DNA of 64,000 bases. Source: Bradyrhizobium sp. 141 (lineage in GTDB: Bacteria; Pseudomonadota; Alphaproteobacteria; Rhizobiales; Xanthobacteraceae). The notes under the pieces are model-generated. The model was not told the origin of the DNA, did not search any database, and saw nothing but the letters and a program-made list of their open reading frames with translations. The stretch covers positions 48,590-112,589 of the forward strand of contig NZ_JADPKR010000112.1 of the NCBI RefSeq assembly GCF_023074055.1, read 5' to 3'. Positions 42,650-51,307 of this stretch are shown in pieces. A program made the position numbers and the translations under genes. How positions within the stretch are numbered: the first letter of the stretch is position 1; each line of letters starts with the position of its first letter.

Positions 42650-44146
42650 ATGTTCAGGAAACTATCGATCGTCGCCTTTGCCGCCGCGCTCATCGCGGCG
42701 CCTTTGCCCGTGCTGGCGCAGAGCAAGAAGGACAGCGTCGTCATGGCGATGGCGCTGGAGCCCCCGGGGCTCGATCCGACCAATGCCGCCGCTGCCGCGA
42801 TCGCCGAGGTCACGCTCTACAACATCTACGAGACCCTGACCAAGATCAACGAGGATGGCTCCGTCTCGCCGCTGCTGGCCGAGAGCTGGACCGCATCGCC
42901 CGACCTGAAGACCTATACGTTCAAGCTGCGCAAGGGCGTCAAATTCCACAATGGCGAGCCGTTCGATTCCGCCGCGGTGAAGTTCTCGTTCGAGCGCAAC
43001 GCCGCGCCGACCAGCACCAACAAGGACAAGAGCCTGTACCAGGCTTTCGAGAAGGTCGAGGCGCCGGATGCCGATACGGTCGTGATCACCCTGAAATATG
43101 GCGAGCCGAACCTGCCGTTCCTGCTGGGGCAGGCGGGCGGCTCGATCGTCGAGCCGAAGAGCGCTGCCACCAACATCACGCAGCCGGTCGGCACCGGGCC
43201 CTATCAGCTCGGGGCCTGGGCCAAGGGCTCCTCCATCACGCTGACCAAATGGGCCGACTACCGGAACGCCGCCGCGGTCAAGCTGTCCAAGGTGACGATC
43301 CGCTTCATCTCGGAGCCGGCGGCGCAGACCGCCGCGCTGCTCTCGGGCGACGTCGACGCCTTTCCGCGGGTCGCCGCACAGCGCGCCATGGCGCAGTTCA
43401 AGGCCGATCCGCGCTTCACGGTGCTGGTCGGGGGCTCCAGGGCCAAGACCATCGTCGCGATCAACCACCGCAAGAAGCCGCTCGACGACGTCCGCGTCCG
43501 CCGCGCCATCCTCGCCGCGATCGACCGCAAGGCGATGATCGACGGCGCCGTCGACGGTTTCGGCACGCCGATTGGCAGCTTCTACGTGCCGGGCGCGCTC
43601 GGCTATGTCGACACCACCGGCATCAACCCCTACGACCCCGAGAAGGCCAAGAAGCTGCTCGCAGAGGCCGGCGTCACCACGCCGCTCGAATTGTCGCTGA
43701 AGCTGCCGCCTCCGTCCTATGCGCGGCAGGGCGGCGAGATCGCCGCGGCCCAGCTCGCCAAGGTCGGCATCATCGCCAAGATCGAGAACGTCGAATGGGC
43801 GCAATGGCTGTCGCAGGTGTTCGCCGGCAATGGTCCGCACAATTTCGATCTGACCATCGTCAGCCATGTCGAGCCGTTCGATCTCGTCAAGATCACCGAG
43901 GCGGACTATTATCTCGGCTACAACAACGAGGCGTTCAACGCGCTCTACAAGAAGATCGTGTCGACGCCGGATGAGGCCGCCCGCGCAAAGCTGCTGGGCG
44001 ACGCCCAGCGTATGCTCGCGACCGACGCCGTCTCCGCCTACCTGTACCAGCCGCAGCTGATCACCATCACCAACAAGAAGCTGAAGGGCGTCTGGAAGGA
44101 CGTGCCGCAATACGAGAACGATTTCTCGACGTGGTATTGGGAGTAG
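42650..44146 (+). CDS. Dipeptide-type ABC transporter substrate-binding protein, DppA-like
   Basis: 498 residues with a signal peptide (residues 1-24, ending PLPVLAQ). The mature protein is a large type II binding protein of the SBP_bac_5 family, with the typical LAESWTASPDLKTYTFKLRKGVKFHNGEPFDS block near residues 65-105. It delivers a peptide-like or other amide-bearing solute to the permeases upstream. It is the last transporter gene; a 171-base gap with no clear terminator separates it from the second amidase. Confidence 0.9.
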   Translation: MFRKLSIVAFAAALIAAPLPVLAQSKKDSVVMAMALEPPGLDPTNAAAAAIAEVTLYNIYETLTKINEDGSVSPLLAESWTASPDLKTYTFKLRKGVKFHNGEPFDSAAVKFSFERNAAPTSTNKDKSLYQAFEKVEAPDADTVVITLKYGEPNLPFLLGQAGGSIVEPKSAATNITQPVGTGPYQLGAWAKGSSITLTKWADYRNAAAVKLSKVTIRFISEPAAQTAALLSGDVDAFPRVAAQRAMAQFKADPRFTVLVGGSRAKTIVAINHRKKPLDDVRVRRAILAAIDRKAMIDGAVDGFGTPIGSFYVPGALGYVDTTGINPYDPEKAKKLLAEAGVTTPLELSLKLPPPSYARQGGEIAAAQLAKVGIIAKIENVEWAQWLSQVFAGNGPHNFDLTIVSHVEPFDLVKITEADYYLGYNNEAFNALYKKIVSTPDEAARAKLLGDAQRMLATDAVSAYLYQPQLITITNKKLKGVWKDVPQYENDFSTWYWE

Positions 44147-44317
44147 GGCGGGGTCAGCACGTGCCCTAAAACAAAACCTGAAAAACAACCCCATGCACAG
44201 TAGCCGGGTGTAGTCATTTCAATGGCTTGCGCGTTGCATGCTGCCATGGCTGGCGCGATGCGCTCCGACGTTGACCCGTCGGGCAACACGCTGGCATGAT
44301 GCCATCATCGCGGTCTC

Positions 44318-45991
44318 ATGGTGAGGGACGCGTCGTCAGGTGAGGCAGCCGTGAACAAGCCACCGCGCCGCGATGCCGGCATCGTCGCAGCGGCCGTTAG
44401 CGCCGAGCCGCCGGTCACCCTGAAACTCGACAATGCATCGATGAGCGATATCGCTCAGGCCCTGGCCAGTGGGCAGATCGATGCGACGGCGCTGACCAAG
44501 ACCTACCTTGCGCGCATCGAGGCCTATGATCGCGGCGGGCCTGCGCTCAACGCCGTGCGCGTGCTCAATCCCGACGCGCTTGGGATCGCGGGCAAGCTCG
44601 ACGGCACAAAACTATCGGCCAAGCAGCCGCTGGCCGGAATCCCGGTCCTGGTGAAGGACAACATCGCCACCGGCGACAAGCAGCCGACGACCGCGGGCTC
44701 GCTGGCGCTGGAAGGCGCGCATGCAAGGGACGACGCCACAATCGTCAAGCTGCTGCGCGATGCCGGCGCGGTGATCCTGGGCAAGGCGAACCTGACCGAG
44801 TTTTCCAACATGCTCGCGGTCGACATGCCCGCGGGCTACTCCTCGCTCGGCGGCCAGGTGAAGAACCCCTATGCGCCGACGCTGATGGACGATCGCGGCA
44901 TCCCGGTCGTGCCGCCGGGCGGATCGAGCGCGGGTTCGGCGGTCGCCGTGGCGGCCGGCCTGTGCGCGGCCTCTGTTGGCACCGAGACCTCGGGCTCGCT
45001 GCTGTACCCCGCCAGCCAGAATGGCCTCGTTACCGTCAAGCCGACGGTCGGACTCGTCAGCCGCGCCGGCATCGTGCCGATCGCGCACAGCCAGGACACG
45101 GCAGGGCCGATGACGCGTACCGTGCGCGATGCGGCCATACTGCTGAACGTGCTGGCCGCCAGGGATCCGCTCGACCCCGTGACGGAGCGGCAAAGGCGGC
45201 CGGCCGATTACACGGCCGGCCTCACGCGCGATGCGAAGAAGGGTGCGCGCATCGGCGTGCCGAGCGACCCGGCCGACCCGCTGAACGATCCCTACTACGG
45301 CAAGCTGCCGCCGAGGTCGGCCAAGGTGCTCGCTGACGCGATTACGGTGCTGGAAGATCTCGGCGCCGTCATCGTGCGCGCCAATATGCCGACGCCCGGC
45401 TGGATCGGCGGGCCGGGTACGACGATGGCCGTGCTGAACCGCAATCCGCTGAGTCGCCACAAGGGCACTGTCGCGAGGCCGCCGGTGGTCTTCCTTTACG
45501 AGCTGAAACGCGATCTCGACCTCTACCTCAGGGATTGGGCGACCAACACCGAGATCAGAAGCATTGCCGATATCGTGACCTTCAACGTCGCGCATGCGGA
45601 GAAGGCGCTGCGCTTTGGCCAGGACCACTTCCTCGCCGCCAACATGACCAGAGGCGATTTGAGCGAGCGCGAATACAAGTCGGCACGCGCCATGGATTTG
45701 CTTTCCGCCAGGACGCGCGGCATGGACGCCTACATGAACCAGCACAAGCTCGACGCGGTGCTATTCCCCGGAAGTGAGGGCTGCGGGATCGCCGCCAAGG
45801 CGGGCTATCCCAGCGTCATGGTGCCGGCCGGCTTCATCTCGGGAGCAGACGGCAAGGACACGCCCGACTACCCTCTCGGCATCACCTTCGCAGGCCGGGC
45901 CTGGAGCGAGCACAAGCTGCTGCGTCTGGCCTACGCGTATGAGCAGGCCTCCAACATGCGCAAACCGCCGCCGGGTCTGCCGGGCGTTTAG
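44318..45991 (+). CDS. Second amidase signature family hydrolase
   Basis: 557 residues, longer than the first amidase and from a different branch. Lys113 (LVKDN) and the serines of the GGSSAGSA block near residue 203 form the expected Ser-Ser-Lys triad, and the glycine-rich TSGSLLYPASQNG region follows. The ATG at 44318 and a GTG at 44351 are both possible starts. No signal peptide is visible. Position after the binding protein suggests that it serves the same uptake system, so two amidases flank one importer. Substrate unknown. Confidence 0.85.
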   Translation: MVRDASSGEAAVNKPPRRDAGIVAAAVSAEPPVTLKLDNASMSDIAQALASGQIDATALTKTYLARIEAYDRGGPALNAVRVLNPDALGIAGKLDGTKLSAKQPLAGIPVLVKDNIATGDKQPTTAGSLALEGAHARDDATIVKLLRDAGAVILGKANLTEFSNMLAVDMPAGYSSLGGQVKNPYAPTLMDDRGIPVVPPGGSSAGSAVAVAAGLCAASVGTETSGSLLYPASQNGLVTVKPTVGLVSRAGIVPIAHSQDTAGPMTRTVRDAAILLNVLAARDPLDPVTERQRRPADYTAGLTRDAKKGARIGVPSDPADPLNDPYYGKLPPRSAKVLADAITVLEDLGAVIVRANMPTPGWIGGPGTTMAVLNRNPLSRHKGTVARPPVVFLYELKRDLDLYLRDWATNTEIRSIADIVTFNVAHAEKALRFGQDHFLAANMTRGDLSEREYKSARAMDLLSARTRGMDAYMNQHKLDAVLFPGSEGCGIAAKAGYPSVMVPAGFISGADGKDTPDYPLGITFAGRAWSEHKLLRLAYAYEQASNMRKPPPGLPGV

Positions 45992-46153
45992 ATCGAACCC
46001 CTCGAGGTGAGCCATAGGACCTGCACGACCAAATCCGGATGTCTGTTCTGGATGGTAAAGCGGACCTGCGCGCAAGCTTCTACTTCGGGCTTTTTCGAAA
46101 GACGTAGCTGTGTCCTTCCACCATCATCATGATGAGGTTTGTAGTCGCGACCG

Positions 46154-46285
46154 TGCTTCGGCAAGGTGATCCCGACCTTGCAAGCCGATGGCCATGAAGT
46201 GATCGCCGTTCAATACGGACTCAACAGCTACGCGGACGACGTCGAGACCGTGAAGCGCACGTTGGGTCGGCGGTCGGGTGTTGCC
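46154..46285 (+). pseudogene. Fragment of an alpha/beta-hydrolase gene
   Basis: Reading from about 46154 gives FGKVIPTLQADGHEVIAVQ followed by NSYADDVETVKRTLGR. This resembles the N-terminal part of small alpha/beta hydrolases of the type with VIPLLQAKGHEVVAVQ and LADDVAATKR. The family start, the nucleophile elbow (GHSxGG) and all of the C-terminal part are missing, because the frame runs into unrelated sequence. It lies in the otherwise empty 45992-46413 gap, directly before an intact but different alpha/beta hydrolase gene. Nothing else was recognised in the gap. Confidence 0.5.
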
Positions 46286-46413
46286 CAGGCAATGGCTCTC
46301 CGGGGCCGCAATTCTAAAACTCTGCCCGCGAAATTGAGTAACGCGTGGCTCAATGGATCAATTAGTCGCTGTCCTTTCAATAAAACGTCTGACAGCGCAG
46401 ATGGAGCGACTCG

Positions 46414-47232
46414 ATGTCCACGATCACTACTAACGACGGTGTAAACATCTTCTACAAGGATTGGGGATCAGGGCAGCCGATCGTCTTCAGCCACGGTTGG
46501 CCGCTGACAGCGGACGACTGGGATGCCCAGATGACGTTCTTCCTTCATCACGGGTATCGGGTGATCGCCCACGACCGGCGCGGCCACGGCCGGTCCGACC
46601 AGCCCAGCACCGGCAACGACATGGACCATTGGGTTGACGACCTCGCGGCCCTGACTGAACACCTCAACCTGCGCGACGCGATCCACATCGGGCACTCGAC
46701 AGGTGGCGGTGAGGTGGCTCGCTATGTCGCTCGCCACCAGGAGCGCGTCGCGAAGGCGGTTCTGGTCGCTTCACTGACGCCGAACATGTACCGGAGCGAG
46801 AACAACGCTTCCGGTCAACCGCCGGAGTGGTTCGAAGCGATCCGGGCAGGCGTGCTGGGCAACCGGTCGGAATTTTACCGTTTCGTCCCTGAGAATCCGT
46901 TCTACGGGTACAACCTCGATGGGGCCAAGCCTTCGGAGGCAATCATTGCGAACTGGTGGCGCCAAGGCATGGCCGGCGGTGCTCTCGCTCACTACGCGAC
47001 TGTCGACTCTTGGCTCGAAGATTATACTGAAGACCTCAAGAAGATCACCGTGCCGGTGCTGGTGATGCATGGCGAGGCTGATCAAGTCGTCCCGTTCGCA
47101 AGTTCCGTGCCGCGTGCAGTTGACTTGCTCAGGAACGGGTCGCTGAAGACCTATCCCGGCTACCCCCATGGCATGCTAACCACGCATGCGGATGTCCTCA
47201 ACCCCGACCTGCTCTCGTTCATCAGATCTTGA
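46414..47232 (+). CDS. Alpha/beta hydrolase, non-haem chloroperoxidase/esterase type
   Basis: 272 residues, the usual size of cofactor-free haloperoxidase-like esterases. The oxyanion region is FSHGWPLTADDWD (residues 25-37) and the nucleophile elbow is GHSTGGG with Ser95. The acid Asp is in MHGEADQVVPF and the catalytic His in YPGYPHGMLTTH, as in chloroperoxidase F/CPO-L relatives. It probably hydrolyses esters or lactones in the cytoplasm, with perhydrolase activity as a side reaction. It is a single gene with no operon partner; ribosome-binding site AGATGGAG upstream. Confidence 0.88.
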   Translation: MSTITTNDGVNIFYKDWGSGQPIVFSHGWPLTADDWDAQMTFFLHHGYRVIAHDRRGHGRSDQPSTGNDMDHWVDDLAALTEHLNLRDAIHIGHSTGGGEVARYVARHQERVAKAVLVASLTPNMYRSENNASGQPPEWFEAIRAGVLGNRSEFYRFVPENPFYGYNLDGAKPSEAIIANWWRQGMAGGALAHYATVDSWLEDYTEDLKKITVPVLVMHGEADQVVPFASSVPRAVDLLRNGSLKTYPGYPHGMLTTHADVLNPDLLSFIRS

Positions 47233-47334
47233 CGACATCTCTCATCCATCATCGCCTTCCCGCACGAAGGAGATGCCGTTTGCAAGGCGGCCTCTCCTTC
47301 CAGTTCAAGTGACGGTATGCGACAGCCGCTTTTG

Positions 47335-47451
47335 GGCCCTTAGCTGAATAAGGCTGAGCCGATTTGGGTGTCTGCTGTTGGAAGGAGACCGGACGCGCAG
47401 CCTCACTTGCCCCGACCGCCGATTTTGACCCAAAGCCGTCCTTCGCCACGC
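47335..47451. repeat. Dispersed 117-bp repeat, copy 1
   Basis: It begins GGCCCTTAGCTGAATAAGG and ends CGCCACGC, and is about 90 percent identical by eye to 51092-51210 in the same orientation, with a few single-base indels. Short pieces of its left end recur near 60963 and 62717. The differences do not keep any reading frame, so it is a non-coding dispersed element. It fills most of the gap between the hydrolase and the ribbon-helix-helix gene. Confidence 0.8.
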
Positions 47452-47482
47452 CCTTGAAAGGAGCTTGGAAGTATCTAGATGA

Positions 47483-47520
47483 CATCCATACACCATCCAG
47501 GAGGATGGTAAGAATGGATG
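47483..47520. promoter_or_regulatory. Nested inverted repeat covering the ribosome-binding site of the ribbon-helix-helix gene
   Basis: Outer arms CATCCAT and ATGGATG enclose inner arms ACCATCC-AGGA-GGATGGT. The GGAGGA ribosome-binding site forms the inner loop and stem, and the outer right arm overlaps the start region. It could be the operator for autoregulation by the encoded DNA-binding protein, or an RNA hairpin that hides the ribosome-binding site. Confidence 0.5.
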
Positions 47521-47946
47521 TTATCTATGGCCGATAATGTGCGCGAGCTGCGACCCAAGGTCCCCGACACCGAGAAGATCACGATCAACCTTGGCTATGT
47601 CGACCTCGGTCATGTCGATCTCATGGTGCAGGAAGGGTTCTATTCGAACCGGACCGATTTCATCCGGACAGCAATCCGGAACCAGCTCGAGCGCCACGTA
47701 GAGGTCGTCAGACAATCCACGGCCCGGAAGAACCTGGACCTCGGGCTGCGCAACTACACTCGCGAGGATCTCGAAGCGGTGCGGCGCGCCGGCGAAATGC
47801 TGCAGATCAATGTTTTGGGCTTAGCCACCATCGCCCAGGACGTCACTCCCGAGTTGGCTCGCGCCACAATCGCGTCGGTCTCGGTGCTGGGGGCCCTTCA
47901 CGCCACTCCCGCGGTCAAGGCCGCTCTCGCCGACAGAATGAGGTGA
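47518..47946 (+). CDS. Ribbon-helix-helix (CopG/MetJ/Arc) DNA-binding protein
   Basis: 142 residues from the ATG at 47518; an ATG at 47527 is alternative. The segment EKITINLGYVDLGHVDLMVQEGFYSNRTDFIRTAIRNQL (about residues 19-57) has the beta strand, helix A and helix B of ribbon-helix-helix regulators with the NRTDFIR turn. A C-terminal helical region of about 80 residues, unusual for CopG proteins, includes an alanine-rich repeat-like stretch. It is three bases from the esterase gene, so it probably regulates that gene and itself. Confidence 0.8.
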   Translation: MLSMADNVRELRPKVPDTEKITINLGYVDLGHVDLMVQEGFYSNRTDFIRTAIRNQLERHVEVVRQSTARKNLDLGLRNYTREDLEAVRRAGEMLQINVLGLATIAQDVTPELARATIASVSVLGALHATPAVKAALADRMR

Positions 47947-47949
47947 ACG

Positions 47950-49146
47950 ATGCTGAATCAAGACATAGTCCGCGAAGCAACCCGCCTCACGCGTGCCGGC
48001 CAACTGGTCGAGGCCACCGCGCTCCTGCAGCGCATGCTCCACGGCGGTAGCGCTCCAAAACCAGAGCATCGCAACGCCGCTCAGGCTCGCTTCCCGCGGC
48101 TCGATCCGCTTACCATCGACGCCACGGCCGACGTCGTCGAGGAGCGGGAAGCTCCGCAGATCTCGCCGGCCCGCTCTGCTCAGGGACGCAGACGCTCCTT
48201 ACCGCTCGACGGCATGGGGGATTTTTCCGGGCTCGGCCTGCGAAGTCCGATCACGCGCGCTCCTCTGTCCCCATCGGACATCATGCCCGAGGGCACACGG
48301 TTTATTGCCGGTACTTTCAGTAACGCCGCGGGAAGCCGGACCTACAAGCTGTTCATCCCAAGCCGCTGTGAGGGACGACGGCTTCCGCTGATCGTGATGC
48401 TTCATGGCTGCACCCAGTCGCCGGACGATTTCGCGGCCGGCACCCGGATGAACTTCTTGGCGGAAGAGCAGAATTGCTTCGTGGTCTATCCTGAGCAGCC
48501 GAGCGGAGCCAACCAGTCGAAGTGCTGGAACTGGTTTCGCACCGGTGACCAGCGCCGCGGCGGGGGCGAGCCCTCGATAATCGCCGGCATTACCCGCCAG
48601 ATCATGCGCGACCATGCGATCGATCCGAAGCGCGTATACGTCGCGGGTCTGTCGGCCGGCGGGGCCGCCGCCGCCATCATGGGCGCAACGTATGGCGACC
48701 TGTATGCGGCGGTCGGCATTCATTCAGGCCTCGCGTGCGGAGCCGCGAGCGATCTTCCCTCCGCGTTCGTCGCCATGCGGCAGGGAGGCGGCTCCAAGGC
48801 AATTGCGGATGGCAAAACTTCTGTGCCGACCATCGTTTTCCATGGAAATCGCGACACGACGGTGCATCCCAAGAATGGCGACCAGATTATCGAGCAGTCC
48901 GCCGGAGCAATGAGACCGACGACGAAGGTACTTCGCGGACGCGTACCCCACGGCCATGCCTATACTCGCACGGTCCTAACCGACGGGGCCGGTCGGGCGA
49001 TCTCCGAACACTGGAACATCGATGGCGCCGGACACGCGTGGTCAGGCGGCAGTCCCGCCGGGTCCTACACTGATCCGCAGGGCCCGGATGCGACGAGGGA
49101 AATGCTGCGCTTCTTCCTCGAGCATTCGCTCGCGATCAAGGCATGA
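47950..49146 (+). CDS. PHB depolymerase-family esterase (LpqC-like)
   Basis: 398 residues. A helical N-terminal region (about residues 1-115, no signal peptide) precedes the catalytic alpha/beta-hydrolase domain. The oxyanion loop is MLHGCTQSPDDFAAGT, the nucleophile elbow is GLSAGG with Ser235, a catalytic Asp lies near FHGNRDTTVHP, and the His is in GAGHAWSGG. The family includes extracellular type 1 PHB depolymerases and feruloyl esterases. Lack of a signal peptide points to an intracellular role, in line with two phasins nearby. It is translationally close-coupled to the ribbon-helix-helix gene. Confidence 0.85.
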   Translation: MLNQDIVREATRLTRAGQLVEATALLQRMLHGGSAPKPEHRNAAQARFPRLDPLTIDATADVVEEREAPQISPARSAQGRRRSLPLDGMGDFSGLGLRSPITRAPLSPSDIMPEGTRFIAGTFSNAAGSRTYKLFIPSRCEGRRLPLIVMLHGCTQSPDDFAAGTRMNFLAEEQNCFVVYPEQPSGANQSKCWNWFRTGDQRRGGGEPSIIAGITRQIMRDHAIDPKRVYVAGLSAGGAAAAIMGATYGDLYAAVGIHSGLACGAASDLPSAFVAMRQGGGSKAIADGKTSVPTIVFHGNRDTTVHPKNGDQIIEQSAGAMRPTTKVLRGRVPHGHAYTRTVLTDGAGRAISEHWNIDGAGHAWSGGSPAGSYTDPQGPDATREMLRFFLEHSLAIKA

Positions 49147-49416
49147 ATGCTTGCGGAGTCGCCGCAAAGCACAACGCGCGGAGAGCTAATTGTTCTCAGG
49201 CCGACGTCCGTTGAGCACAGGTCTGGAAGATCGCCAGCTAGACGTTTGTTGGTTGGAGTTGCTACCTGAAATCATCGTCCACATCGCAGAACGTGCGATT
49301 GATCTCAGTTCATGCGGGACTCCAACAATGCGCGGGTTTGGAACGCCACATCGCAAAGCCTGTTGTCCGTTCAGAAATGACCGTGTGGTCGCACCCCCAT
49401 ATTCTTGGAGCGTCAG

Positions 49417-49923
49417 ATGAGCAAACGCAAACCGGCACCAGCGTCAAAGCGCGCTCGCAATCCGAAAATTGCCGCGCGGGCCCAACGGAACAAGCAGGCC
49501 ATTGTTAAAAGCTCGACAGAGAATCTACTTCGCTCTGTTGCGGCAGCCTCAATTGAACCACCTCTTAAGTTTCAGGATGATCCTAAACACGAGGTTCCTA
49601 TCATTGAGCCTCGGGTGGATGCCTTGCCAGGTGACCTCAGAATGATTGTTAGCGATCCAATGAAGGGCTTTGCTTTAGCCACGGCAAACACGCAGGCGTA
49701 CCAAGCAAAGCTTCTTGAGATGGCCCAGGCCAACGTGCAATTTGCCTTTGATTTCGGCCTGAGACTCGCGACGATCAGGTCACCAACTGAATTTTTCGCC
49801 GTCATTACCGAGTTTACAAGCAGACGGGTCGATATGTTCGGGCAGCATTCGAAAGAATTGGCGGCATATCCGTTCTGGCGCATCGAGCCGCCCCGAGAGC
49901 TCACGGCTCTGCCGGGACGATAA
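49417..49923 (+). CDS. Phasin-family protein
   Basis: 168 residues from the ATG at 49417 (TTGGAG nine bases upstream). The N-terminal 50 residues are basic (SKRKPAPASKRARNPKIAARAQRNK), followed by the helical phasin region with NTQAYQAKLLEMAQANVQFAFDFGLRLATIRSPTEFFAVITEFTSRR (about residues 90-140). Phasins coat polyhydroxybutyrate granules. The basic head might bind DNA or another partner. It stands 270 bases after the PHB-type esterase gene; the gap 49147-49416 shows nothing else. Confidence 0.8.
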   Translation: MSKRKPAPASKRARNPKIAARAQRNKQAIVKSSTENLLRSVAAASIEPPLKFQDDPKHEVPIIEPRVDALPGDLRMIVSDPMKGFALATANTQAYQAKLLEMAQANVQFAFDFGLRLATIRSPTEFFAVITEFTSRRVDMFGQHSKELAAYPFWRIEPPRELTALPGR

Positions 49924-50099
49924 CTGCAAGCCGTACCCGCTGCGGCAAAGGATGGACGCAAACGCGGATCACGTACGCGCCGATCACGGTTCTTTCGGCT
50001 GGGAGAGCGGCTCACAACGAGGGAGCGAAATCAGCAGCCCTTAGCGGGCTAGATGCCACCAATCCGAGGGACCCGCGATCAGGAATGGAGGTTGACACC

Positions 50100-51059
50100 A
50101 TGTCCATAACTGAAGCCGTTATGCTGATCGTTTTGGCGGGACTTGTCGTTCTGATCCTAGGCAACATCGCGTTTCAGGTGGCAGCGGAGCGAAAGAATCC
50201 GCCGATCGGCGTCTTTACCGAGTGCGACGGAGTGCGCCTTCACTATATCGAACGGGGCGATGCCGCCGCGCCTTGCGTGGTCCTGTTTCACGGGAACGGC
50301 ACCATGATTCAGGATCTCGTCCTAAGCGGTTTGGTCGACCACCTGGCCCACAACTATCGCGTCGTTTGCTTCGACCGGCCAGGGTTTGGCTACAGCGACC
50401 GTCCGCGCACGCGCATCTGGACGCCCACAACGCAAGCTTCCTTGTTCGCGAAGGCTCTTGATCAGCTTGGAGTGCGCAATCCCGTGGTGGTCGGCCACTC
50501 CTGGGGAACGCTGGTGGCAATCGCGCTGGCGCTGAGAAGCGGTTATGCCGTGAGTGGGCTCGTGCTTGTGTCCGGCTACTATTTTCCAACCTCTCGGATG
50601 GACTTTTGGCTCATGTCAGGTCCGGCACTGCCGCTGCTCGGGGATCTGATGCGCTACACTATCTCGCCGATCATATCGTGGGCTATTGCGCCGAAGCTGA
50701 TGCGCACGCTGTTCGCGCCGCGTGCCATTCCGCCGAAATTCAAGAATGAATTTCCGATCTCGTTGGCTCTCCGGCCCAAGCAGTTGAGGGCGGCCGCCGA
50801 GGAGAGCGCGTTCCTTATTCCAGCTGCCGCGCAATTGCAGCTTCAGTATCAGGGTATCCGGTGCCCCGTTAGGATCCTTCATGGGAAGGGTGACCGGCTC
50901 ATCGAGCCCGACCAGTCGCGCCGCATGCATGAGGCGGTGCCCCGCTCCTTGCTACATCTGGTCGAGGATGCCGGTCACATGGTCACCTATGCAGATTCGC
51001 CGGGAATAGCGGATGCCGTCGCGGCGCTGGCGCACACCGCACCGCCGAGGACCGCATAG
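50100..51059 (+). CDS. Membrane-anchored alpha/beta hydrolase
   Basis: 319 residues from the ATG at 50100 (GGAGG eight bases upstream; an ATG at 50085 would add five). An N-terminal hydrophobic helix (about residues 3-24, EAVMLIVLAGLVVLILGNIAF) anchors the protein. The hydrolase domain has LFHGNGTMIQD and the nucleophile elbow GHSWGT with Ser134, and the catalytic His is in VEDAGHMVTY near the end. Substrate unknown; such proteins are often annotated as lipases or epoxide hydrolase-like. A single gene with no partner. Confidence 0.85.
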   Translation: MSITEAVMLIVLAGLVVLILGNIAFQVAAERKNPPIGVFTECDGVRLHYIERGDAAAPCVVLFHGNGTMIQDLVLSGLVDHLAHNYRVVCFDRPGFGYSDRPRTRIWTPTTQASLFAKALDQLGVRNPVVVGHSWGTLVAIALALRSGYAVSGLVLVSGYYFPTSRMDFWLMSGPALPLLGDLMRYTISPIISWAIAPKLMRTLFAPRAIPPKFKNEFPISLALRPKQLRAAAEESAFLIPAAAQLQLQYQGIRCPVRILHGKGDRLIEPDQSRRMHEAVPRSLLHLVEDAGHMVTYADSPGIADAVAALAHTAPPRTA

Positions 51060-51091
51060 GGTTTCCTGTTGCAATGCGGGCGTCCGGAAGT

Positions 51092-51210
51092 GGCCCTTAG
51101 CTGAATAAGGCTGAGCCGATGTGGGTGTTCTGCTGTTGGTAGTAGACCGGACGCGCAGCCTCACTTGCCCCGACCGCCGCTTTTGGACCCATAACCGACC
51201 TGCGCCACGC
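51092..51210. repeat. Dispersed 119-bp repeat, copy 2
   Basis: Same orientation and about 90 percent identical by eye to 47335-47451, differing by scattered substitutions and single-base indels. It lies in the gap between the hydrolase and the next binding-protein gene. The two copies are 3.7 kb apart. Confidence 0.8.
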
Positions 51211-51307
51211 GCATTTGCGACGCAGCACTTGCACCCGCAATGAGTGCGACGACCATCAAGGCGTGATACTCTCGCGACCGTCGTCCTCAAGCTGCGATGA
51301 GGATCGA

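Noticed and set aside
49190..49420. Plus-strand ORF before the first phasin
   Set aside because: No recognisable motif, no ribosome-binding site and random-looking composition.
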